From an uncultured Sphingomonadales bacterium (lineage in GTDB: Bacteria; Pseudomonadota; Alphaproteobacteria; Sphingomonadales; Sphingomonadaceae), in assembly GCA_903958285.1 (NCBI GenBank), contig CAJBSR010000314.1:1-5614 (forward strand): a DNA stretch of 5,614 bases. Reading direction: 5' to 3'. The translations under genes were made by a program, and so were the position numbers. A model generated the notes under the pieces. It saw only the letters and a list, made by a program, of their open reading frames with translations. It made no database searches and was not told where the DNA came from. Shown here in pieces: positions 1 through 5,134 of this stretch. Numbering within the stretch: the first letter of the stretch is position 1; every line of letters begins with the position of its first letter.

Positions 1-687
1 CAGCTTTGTGTTGGCTGACAGGCGCGTGCGATAAGAACTGCTGACGACCATGCTTTGCCCGATGCCGGATCGCTGCCGCGCGGTGGTATTGAGGGTGAGC
101 GGGATCATAAACCCGCCAAAGTTGACGTCCACGGATTCGGCATTGGTGCCATTGTTGATGTTGCTGTCCGGCGCCAGGCCAACGTCCACCGTCAAATCAA
201 AGCTGCGACGATCCCGCAGTAAGCCCCGCGTCGTGCGGATGGTGCGGAGGACCTCGTCTGGCAGATTTTTGTCTTCTTGGGCCAGCCGGAAGTGATGATC
301 GGCGCTGCCATATTTGCCCTTCATCTGAAGCGCACGGGCAAGCTCTAGCCGGACGCGGGTCTGTTCGGGGTGGTCGACAAGGACGGCGCGAAAAAGCCCG
401 ATGGCTTCGTCCAGCTGGCCCTGCTCAATGGCTGAATAACCTTGCAGGAACCGGCGCTCCATCGCGTATTTGGGTGTGGCTTCCAGCGCTTTTAGCAGTG
501 GCGCTGCATCCGCAAATTGGTGGAGGGAGACCAAACGGTCCGCCTCTGCCAGCATCTGTTCAGCTGTGACCCGATAGGTGCATTGGGTTCCGTCACACGA
601 AGAGGTGTGGGCGTTGGTCGTGTCGGCCATGACGGGCGATGCGAACACCGCTACCGTCAGGCCGATCAGACCTGCCAAGCTGCGCAT
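1..687 (-). CDS. Slam-like surface lipoprotein assembly modulator (DUF560), C-terminus cut by window edge
   Basis: Slam proteins are outer-membrane beta-barrels with a periplasmic TPR domain that move lipoproteins to the cell surface (type XI secretion). The minus-strand frame is open to the window edge, giving 229 residues. Residues 1-21 form a signal peptide ending VMA. A CDGTQC pair lies at 31-36. Helical TPR-like repeats span about 40-155, including QGQLDEAIGLFRAVL and VRLELARALQMKGKY. The junction to the barrel carries LAPDSNIN (about 171-178), which resembles the start of the DUF560 barrel, and beta-type sequence follows to the edge. An in-frame ATG at 696 also exists, but AGGA at 700-697 sits 8 bases before the ATG at 687 and directly abuts the one at 696, so 687 is preferred. 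The gene starts 14 bases after the stop of the upstream lipoprotein gene and is almost certainly co-transcribed with it. Most of the barrel is missing because of the window limit, not because of a visible lesion. The alternative is a generic TPR protein, but the junction motif and the neighbour favour Slam. Confidence 0.8.
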   Translation of the reverse strand, partial: MRSLAGLIGLTVAVFASPVMADTTNAHTSSCDGTQCTYRVTAEQMLAEADRLVSLHQFADAAPLLKALEATPKYAMERRFLQGYSAIEQGQLDEAIGLFRAVLVDHPEQTRVRLELARALQMKGKYGSADHHFRLAQEDKNLPDEVLRTIRTTRGLLRDRRSFDLTVDVGLAPDSNINNGTNAESVDVNFGGFMIPLTLNTTARQRSGIGQSMVVSSSYRTRLSANTKL

Positions 688-696
688 GAGGCGCAT

Positions 697-700
697 CCTG
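697..700 (-). promoter_or_regulatory. Shine-Dalgarno that decides the Slam-like start
   Basis: AGGA read on the minus strand lies just after the lipoprotein stop codon (TAA, 704-702). It is 8 bases from the ATG at 687 but has no spacer to the ATG at 696. This supports 687 as the start and translation coupled to the lipoprotein gene. Confidence 0.45.
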
Positions 701-701
701 C

Positions 702-1850
702 TTAGCGCGCGCCAGTGAAGACGCCGAGAATGTCGATACGCTGATCCGGCGTGCCACCGACAATACGGAAACCGCCGCCAACTTCCTGCGCGGCCGGTCC
801 ATAAAAGGCGCCGTCGATGCTGGAGCCGGCAATGACGAGATTGTTGGTGATCCCGCCAAAGGAGAGTGAGGCACTGTTGATCTGGCCGAGGAAACCGCCT
901 GCATTCACAAGATCAACTCGCCCTGAACCGGCAGCGGCAAAGGTCGCACCCGCCGACAATTGGGCAATCTGAGACGAATGAAGGTCAAATTGCGGGGCAC
1001 CAAGCGTGCCTGCCAGAGCAAGAGTGAAGGTGTTTGCGCCGAAGTCGACCGTGGTTGTCGACGTGCCATCCATCCATTGGAAGAAGGATGGGGTGCTGGG
1101 ATCAATGTCCAACAACGGGTTGTAGATCAAAGACCCAAGCATCTGGCCGGTGAACGTGCCGGTGCCTGATTTCGGAACAGCATTGCTGGACGAGCGTTCC
1201 CCAAAGGCGAAGACGCCACGGTTGCGGTCATAATCGGTCTGCAGGAAGGTGCCACCGGCTCCATTGTCCTTGTTGGACTGCACGATTCTGTTGCGGATGA
1301 AGCCTGCGTAGGTCACATATTTCGTCGTCGTGCCTGGCTTTTGGTAAAAGAATGTCTGGGTTTGCGAAGTATAGCCATCGGTGTTGAAGACGCCTGATCC
1401 GCTTCCGTTCTGGAAGTAGATGACACCCTTTGTCGTCAGGTTGGGCGTGCCCGATTGGGGCTCGCTCGCGCCGCCAAATGCTGTGCGGTGTGCCGGGTCC
1501 TGAAAGCGCGTTGAAATATCGACGTTGGCTTTGGTGGCTTTCAAAGCAAGATCAAAAATGCCGTCACGGGGATTGTAAGTGATCTGATATCCATTGTCGC
1601 GCGCGGTATTGGCGTCGCCAGCATAAAGCTGGTTGTACTGCTCTGATCCCGGGGTGGTCGAGAATGCATAGGACTGGACGCCGCCCGTTGCCTGATACGT
1701 CTTTGGATCGGTCGGGTTGACGAAGGTATGCGGATTGGTCGCGCCTGCACCGCCACCGCCTGTGACAGCTGCGCCACCAACGGTCGTCGGGCCACCGCCG
1801 CTGCATGCAGCCAAAGCTGTGGTGCCAAGAAGGATCAGGATCTTACGCAT
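702..1850 (-). CDS. Surface lipoprotein with TbpB-like C-terminal barrel, probable Slam cargo
   Basis: This 382-residue lipoprotein is probably anchored in the outer membrane and shown on the surface. Residues 1-15 are a lipoprotein signal with lipobox LAAC, lipidated Cys at 16. A Gly-rich tether (about 17-37, SGGG then GGGGAGA) follows, as in TbpB, LbpB and fHbp. There is no Asp at +2, which fits outer-membrane sorting. Residues about 40-215 are rich in Thr, Ser, Gly and aromatics and may be the handle domain. The C-terminal part (about 216-382) carries two marks of the TbpB-type beta-barrel: GTGTFTGQMLG (229-239) and GAFYGPAAQEVGG (347-359), with strands running to the terminus. The length suggests a single lobe, about half a TbpB. 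The start is supported by GAGGGGA four to five bases upstream. The gene lies directly before the Slam-like gene, which points to a cargo and transporter pair. The ligand cannot be read from the sequence; metal, haem or a protein are family precedents. Confidence 0.82.
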   Translation of the reverse strand: MRKILILLGTTALAACSGGGPTTVGGAAVTGGGGAGATNPHTFVNPTDPKTYQATGGVQSYAFSTTPGSEQYNQLYAGDANTARDNGYQITYNPRDGIFDLALKATKANVDISTRFQDPAHRTAFGGASEPQSGTPNLTTKGVIYFQNGSGSGVFNTDGYTSQTQTFFYQKPGTTTKYVTYAGFIRNRIVQSNKDNGAGGTFLQTDYDRNRGVFAFGERSSSNAVPKSGTGTFTGQMLGSLIYNPLLDIDPSTPSFFQWMDGTSTTTVDFGANTFTLALAGTLGAPQFDLHSSQIAQLSAGATFAAAGSGRVDLVNAGGFLGQINSASLSFGGITNNLVIAGSSIDGAFYGPAAQEVGGGFRIVGGTPDQRIDILGVFTGAR

Positions 1851-1890
1851 TGGATTCCCCTCAATTCAGTCGGGGGAGAGCTATCCAAAT

Positions 1891-1920
1891 TAGGTTAATT
1901 TCCTGTGAAGGCGGGTTAAC
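1891..1920 (+). promoter_or_regulatory. Candidate LytTR-type direct-repeat operator
   Basis: Two 9-base units, TAGGTTAAT (1891-1899) and CGGGTTAAC (1912-1920), share GGTTAA and are separated by 12 bases, a 21-base period or two helical turns. LytTR regulators classically bind two 9-base direct repeats about 12 bases apart with a GTT core. The first unit fits the published degenerate consensus well; the second fits mainly in its GTT-N-A core. The site lies 41-70 bases before the lipoprotein ATG. Its use by the regulator encoded at 2569-3324 is inference. Confidence 0.3.
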
Positions 1921-2055
1921 GCCATAGCATTTACGTCGCCCGTCGAACCATTCCGGTCGTTTGTCGTGCCATTTTGGCGTTCGTTGCGGGGCATTGTCGT
2001 CTCGTCGAGCAGCGCGCGACGGGCGGGTGCGGGTTCGCCTATCCAGTGACTGCGC

Positions 2056-2097
2056 GGCGGACCTGATGGTTCCATCCCAGCCAGAAGACGGTCCGCC
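2056..2097 (+). repeat. Inverted repeat upstream of urcA
   Basis: GGCGGACC (2056-2063) and GGTCCGCC (2090-2097) are perfect 8-base inverted arms around a 26-base loop. Inside the loop, GATGG and CCATC (2065-2069 and 2072-2076) form a second inverted pair with a 2-base gap. The element ends 88 bases before the urcA ATG. No T-run follows, so it is not an intrinsic terminator. It could be an mRNA leader structure, a protein-binding palindrome or a chance pairing in GC-rich DNA. Confidence 0.35.
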
Positions 2098-2185
2098 CGC
2101 ACTGCTTATCATCCCAATCCGGTGGGGGATCGGAAGGGACGTTGGCAGATGTGCAACCCGATGTTGATTTTTAAGGAGTCCCCCC

Positions 2186-2491
2186 ATGTTCAACGCCAAC
2201 AAGATCAAATCTGCCGTCATCGCCCTTGCGATCCTGTCCCCGATCCCGGCCATGGCCGAAACCGTTTCGGTCCCCGTCCACTTCGCTGATCTCGACCTCT
2301 CCAGCGCCGATGGTCAACGTGTTTTCAATCGCCGCATCGCAGCTGCCGGCCGCCAGATCTGCGGCAGTGTCGACAACGAACGTGATTTGTCGCGGCGCGC
2401 CTCCATCACCAAATGCCTGTCAGAAGTCCGCTCGTCGGCAGAACCGGCCCGGCTGGCAGCCATCGCCAACAAGGCGCGCGCCGTTTCCTAA
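2186..2491 (+). CDS. UrcA family protein, secreted
   Basis: This small exported protein of 101 residues is of the UrcA family, which is common in sphingomonads and caulobacters and has no established biochemical role. Residues 1-24 are a Sec signal peptide (basic start, hydrophobic core, cleavage after AMA). The mature part has the family pattern: a beta-like SVPVHFADLDLSS (28-40), then a helix VFNRRIAAAGRQICG (46-60), with a second Cys at 77 in TKCLSE. C59 and C77 could form a disulfide in the periplasm. The start is supported by AAGGAG at 2173-2178 with a seven-base spacer. The gene is monocistronic, with a strong terminator 20 bases after the TAA. It faces the two-component operon convergently and is divergent from the lipoprotein-Slam operon. 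Family assignment is fairly firm; function is unknown. Confidence 0.85.
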   Translation: MFNANKIKSAVIALAILSPIPAMAETVSVPVHFADLDLSSADGQRVFNRRIAAAGRQICGSVDNERDLSRRASITKCLSEVRSSAEPARLAAIANKARAVS

Positions 2492-2511
2492 CCAGACCCT
2501 CCCCAAGAGGC

Positions 2512-2548
2512 GAGGCGGCTGTCCCATCCCGGCAGCCGCCTCTTTTTT
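2512..2548 (+). terminator. Intrinsic terminator of urcA
   Basis: GAGGCGGCTG (2512-2521) pairs perfectly with CAGCCGCCTC (2533-2542), extendable by one G-U and one C-G pair to leave a 7-base loop. Six T residues follow at 2543-2548. It ends 20 bases before the stop codon of the convergent response regulator. There is no matching A-run on its left side, so it should work mainly in the plus direction. Confidence 0.9.
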
Positions 2549-2568
2549 GCGTTGAATGGCGCCCGCGC

Positions 2569-3324
2569 TCAGCGGCGCAGCATATCTTTGGCGGATTGCA
2601 GATAGGTACGGCCGATCCGGACGGTCTCACCATCGACCAGTTCGGCATGCCATGCCCCTGCACGATCATGGCCGAGGCTGCGGATGCGATCCCGCCGGAC
2701 AATGACCGAACGGTGCAGGCGGATGAACATCTCCGGGTCGAGCCGGGTATCCAGTCCCGCCATTGTGTGGTGGAGCAGAAAATTCCGTCCGCTGCTATGC
2801 AGGCGCACATAATCCCGCTCGGCATCAATCCGTTCAATGTCGGATGCCGCGACACGGATCATCTCGCTGCGATGCGGGACCCAGAATTCCTTCACATAAT
2901 CAGTGACCGGTGTCGGCGGAGCCGCATAGACGGCGCGCCGTTCCCGCACCCGGTCCACGGCACGGGCCAGCCGTTCGGGGGCGACCGGCTTTAGAAGATA
3001 GTCGACAGCGGACAGGTCAAACGCTTCCACCGCAAAGCCATCAAAGGCGGTCACGAAGATGATGGCAGGGGGAGGACCTTTTGTCTTGTCCCACTCCTCG
3101 GCGATGCGGCGGGCGACGGAAATGCCGTCTCCATCGGGCATAGCAATGTCGAGCAGGATGAGATCGGGGCATAAGGCCTGCGCCATCCGGATGGCCGCAC
3201 CGCCATCGCTGGCTGTGCCGGCAAGCACGAGGCCCGGAATTTCGGAACAGAGTAGCTGGATGCGTTCCACCGCCAATGGTTCGTCATCGGCGATCAAGGT
3301 GCGTAGCACTAAGGGATCAGGCAT
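2569..3324 (-). CDS. LytTR-family response regulator (LytR/AlgR type)
   Basis: This cytoplasmic transcription regulator of 251 residues has the usual length and domain order for the family. The receiver domain (about 8-125) has the acidic pair D13-D14, the phosphoacceptor D59 in LLDIAMPDGDG, T92 in FVTAF, and K112 in YLLKPV, so all key residues are present. The LytTR DNA-binding domain (about 147-250) contains IERIDAERDYVRLH and FIRLHRSVIVRRDRI, both typical of the family. These regulators bind direct repeats about two helical turns apart. The ATG at 3324 is preceded by AAGGGGG with a four-base spacer and overlaps the end of the kinase gene by 8 bases, a sign of translational coupling. The kinase directly upstream is the obvious partner. 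Targets are unknown; candidate sites are noted in both divergent intergenic regions of this window. Confidence 0.95.
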   Translation of the reverse strand: MPDPLVLRTLIADDEPLAVERIQLLCSEIPGLVLAGTASDGGAAIRMAQALCPDLILLDIAMPDGDGISVARRIAEEWDKTKGPPPAIIFVTAFDGFAVEAFDLSAVDYLLKPVAPERLARAVDRVRERRAVYAAPPTPVTDYVKEFWVPHRSEMIRVAASDIERIDAERDYVRLHSSGRNFLLHHTMAGLDTRLDPEMFIRLHRSVIVRRDRIRSLGHDRAGAWHAELVDGETVRIGRTYLQSAKDMLRR

Positions 3325-4429
3325 GGGTCCCCCTTGGCAAGGTGAGGGTGACGCGGAAATGGGCGTCGTCGGGGCGATCCACGATCATGGTTGCGGCCGC
3401 GCCAAAGCGGGCAGAAAGGCGACTACGGACGTTCGATAGACCAATGCCCGATCCGTTTCCGTCCGGCGTTGTGCCTGTCGCGCCGTCATTGGTGATCGTG
3501 ACGACCAACTGGTCGCCCATTGCGTGCGCATCTATGGTGACGGTCACCTTGTCCGTAGTCCGTGCCACGCCGTGTTTGATGGCATTTTCAACAATAGGTT
3601 GAAGAATGAGGCCGGGCACTGGCCAGTCCCGCAGGGCGGCGGGGAGGGTGATTTGAACCTCAAGACGTTTGGGGAAGCGGATGGCCTCAATGTCGAGGTA
3701 TAAGCGCTGCAGGGCAATTTCATCTTCCAGCGGCACATCAACGGTCGGATCGCCGGACAGGCTGCTGCGGAAGAAGGTCGAAAGGTTCATGATCATCGCT
3801 TCGGCTTCTTTGTTGCGGCCGGTGATGACGAGTGAACTTAAGGAATTGAGCGTGTTGAACAGGAAATGCGGATTGACCTGATAGCGTAATGCCCGAAGCT
3901 CTGCCTGTTGGGCGGCTAGGGCGAATGCGGCAGCGCGACGTTCACTTGCCCCCACATCCTTGGCAAAGGTCAATGCCAGATAGAAGGACGACCAGGCGAC
4001 GAGGAAGAAGTAGCGCGCAATCGACAGTTCGGCGATTTCCTTCAAATAATGAAGGCGCGACGGGTCTTTCGGCATCTTCTCGTCCAGAAGGTCGATCGGT
4101 TCGTAGACGTTGAAAAAGTAGTAGTTGATGGCGGCAATGCTGATGGCGGCCGGCACTGCGATCAACATGGCCGCCGCGATCCGTGTGCCGAGCGGGCGCC
4201 GATCCAGCAGACGGACGAGCTGCCATAACAGGATCGTCACCAGCACCCCGATGCCAGACACGATCAGCCGTCGCGTCAGTAGTTCGCCCTGCATCGGGAA
4301 GTCGAGGATGGCGGCACGCGCCGTGACGATGCCCACGTAAAACAGCCAGAAGCCCAAGATGGAGGCGAAAACGACGATATTGTCGAGCCTGCGTTCGGCC
4401 TCAGGCGTGCGCTCCATCGGGAAGTCCAT
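3317..4429 (-). CDS. LytS/YehU-like sensor histidine kinase (PF06580), membrane bound
   Basis: This inner-membrane kinase should phosphorylate the LytTR regulator encoded just downstream. From the ATG at 4429 it has 370 residues. Four hydrophobic segments (about 16-36, 54-74, 83-103 and 138-156) form the membrane sensor part. The His_kinase region has YQVNPHFLFNTLNSL with phosphoacceptor H188. The ATPase domain has the N-box PIVENAIKHG (N282), ITNDGA (D315) and the glycine-rich box GNGSGIGLSNVRSRL (about 324-338), so it looks active. No PAS, GAF or periplasmic sensor domain is seen, so the signal cannot be named. The start is uncertain: the frame stays open upstream to an ATG at 4585, which would overlap the divergent gene, while 4417 is another internal ATG. 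None has a good Shine-Dalgarno; 4429 is chosen because the protein then starts shortly before the first membrane segment. Confidence 0.92.
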   Translation of the reverse strand: MDFPMERTPEAERRLDNIVVFASILGFWLFYVGIVTARAAILDFPMQGELLTRRLIVSGIGVLVTILLWQLVRLLDRRPLGTRIAAAMLIAVPAAISIAAINYYFFNVYEPIDLLDEKMPKDPSRLHYLKEIAELSIARYFFLVAWSSFYLALTFAKDVGASERRAAAFALAAQQAELRALRYQVNPHFLFNTLNSLSSLVITGRNKEAEAMIMNLSTFFRSSLSGDPTVDVPLEDEIALQRLYLDIEAIRFPKRLEVQITLPAALRDWPVPGLILQPIVENAIKHGVARTTDKVTVTIDAHAMGDQLVVTITNDGATGTTPDGNGSGIGLSNVRSRLSARFGAAATMIVDRPDDAHFRVTLTLPRGTHA

Positions 4430-4522
4430 CGGGTCACCATAAACGACCAAAGCGACATTTCCATGGATTTGGTCGAAATGAACCAGACGCTCGTCGATGC
4501 GGATCAAGAGGCTCCTTGGGAT

Positions 4523-4539
4523 TAACCAACTGATAACCA
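4523..4539 (-). repeat. TAACCA tandem repeat with 11-base phasing
   Basis: TAACCA occurs at 4523-4528 and again at 4534-4539, a period of 11 bases or about one helical turn. On the minus strand this reads TGGTTA twice, the first-listed copy being part of GGTTAA, the hexamer also repeated at 1893 and 1914. It lies 45-61 bases before the unknown gene and about 95 bases before the kinase start, a fitting place for an operator. Autoregulation by the LytTR protein is inference. Confidence 0.35.
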
Positions 4540-4569
4540 GCCACAGTCCATCGTCTGTCCCGCAACCAC

Positions 4570-4575
4570 AGGGGA
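4570..4575 (+). promoter_or_regulatory. Shine-Dalgarno that sets the start of the unknown gene
   Basis: AGGGGA sits eight bases before the ATG at 4584. An earlier in-frame ATG at 4497 lacks a comparable site and would make the gene overlap the probable promoter region, so 4584 is preferred. Confidence 0.6.
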
Positions 4576-4583
4576 TTTGCCTC

Positions 4584-5129
4584 ATGGCTTCAAGGTCACG
4601 ACACAGCGCCGGCGCACGGGCACTTGATGAAATGAAGGAGTTCGCCGCCTTTCCAGCGGCGGCCCAGCGTTACATCCGTCGGTCTTTGGATGTTGCCTTT
4701 CACCGCACCGAGGCGATGGAAATTTGGTCGCGGGAAGCTGAAGAGCGTGTGAGCATCCAAAAGCAATTGGTCTGTTATGCCGCTCTTGCCGAGGTTCGCG
4801 CCCATGTGCCGGAAGATCTGGGACTGGGCGCCGACCCAATCTTCTTTGGCGCGCTGGTCCGGCTCAGCGAGTTTGACCTCGCACAGGGTCGGCTGACGTC
4901 TTATGCGACCTTCCGTTTCCTCTATGAGCGGTTGCTGGGCGCGACGATACGGCCTTGGCTGTCCGCCGCCTTTTGCGCCGCTGCCAGCCTGCCGAGCCTC
5001 CATCCGAGCCTGCGTCGCATGCTGCTCAAATCGATGAGCGAAGCGGATGCCACGTCGTCTGCATGGTCCGCGCGGGAGCCGAGCTTCTATCCTGAATGGG
5101 TGGAGAAAGATGAACTGACGGTCAAATGA
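4584..5129 (+). CDS. Hypothetical protein, probably soluble and helical, family not recognised
   Basis: No family is recognised in this 181-residue protein. It has no signal peptide. The only notable hydrophobic stretch (about 123-139, RPWLSAAFCAAASLP) is short and broken by prolines, so a cytoplasmic helical protein is likely. The N-terminal third is charged (IRRSLDVAFHRTEAMEIWSREAEER, about 31-55); a central part (about 60-120) alternates hydrophobic and charged residues as in helical bundles. The C-terminus is acidic with EPSFYPEWVEKDEL. Cys occurs at 64 and 131, with no metal-binding spacing. The start is set by AGGGGA eight bases before the ATG. Codon third positions are GC-rich with normal amino-acid balance, which favours a real gene over the antisense frame. 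It is divergent from the kinase operon, so it may be a target or accessory factor of that system, but this is only context. It ends 5 bases from the convergent transporter gene. Confidence 0.7.
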   Translation: MASRSRHSAGARALDEMKEFAAFPAAAQRYIRRSLDVAFHRTEAMEIWSREAEERVSIQKQLVCYAALAEVRAHVPEDLGLGADPIFFGALVRLSEFDLAQGRLTSYATFRFLYERLLGATIRPWLSAAFCAAASLPSLHPSLRRMLLKSMSEADATSSAWSAREPSFYPEWVEKDELTVK

Positions 5130-5134
5130 CCGCC

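Larger units (their letters stand above)
1851..2185. other. Divergent intergenic region between the lipoprotein operon and urcA
   Basis: This 335-base stretch separates the minus-strand lipoprotein-Slam operon from plus-strand urcA, so it should hold both promoters. No convincing coding region was found; open frames across it are short and of biased composition. What can be seen: a GGTTAA direct repeat near the lipoprotein side, an inverted repeat at 2056-2097, and a strong AAGGAG at 2173-2178, seven bases before the urcA ATG. A minus-strand TTCACA at 1909-1904 could be a -35 element, but no good -10 element follows it. No classical Fur box was recognised. Confidence 0.6.
4430..4583. promoter_or_regulatory. 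Divergent promoter region, kinase operon versus unknown gene
   Basis: These 154 bases lie between the chosen kinase start and the plus-strand unknown gene and must hold the promoters of both. The most visible element is the phased TAACCA repeat at 4523-4539. No convincing sigma-70 -35/-10 pair was recognised. The exact left border depends on the uncertain kinase start. Confidence 0.5.

Noticed and set aside
1961..2167. 68-residue plus-strand frame upstream of urcA
   Set aside because: No clear ribosome binding site, Cys/Arg-rich composition and no recognisable domain; treated as non-coding.
2142..2170. TTGGCA with a 17-base spacer to TGATTT as a urcA promoter
   Set aside because: The -10 match is poor and the implied transcription start would fall in the Shine-Dalgarno sequence, leaving no usable leader.
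1861..2253. 130-residue minus-strand frame over the intergenic region and urcA start
   Set aside because: It overlaps the urcA signal peptide region, has low-complexity Arg/Pro-rich sequence and no recognisable motif.
2413..2994. 193-residue plus-strand frame across the urcA end and the regulator gene
   Set aside because: It runs through the terminator and is antisense to the clearly conserved LytTR gene.
4430..4585. 52-residue N-terminal extension of the histidine kinase to an ATG at 4585
   Set aside because: It would overlap the ATG of the well-supported divergent gene at 4584, leave no promoter space, and adds Cys- and Gly-rich sequence unlike a kinase N-terminus.
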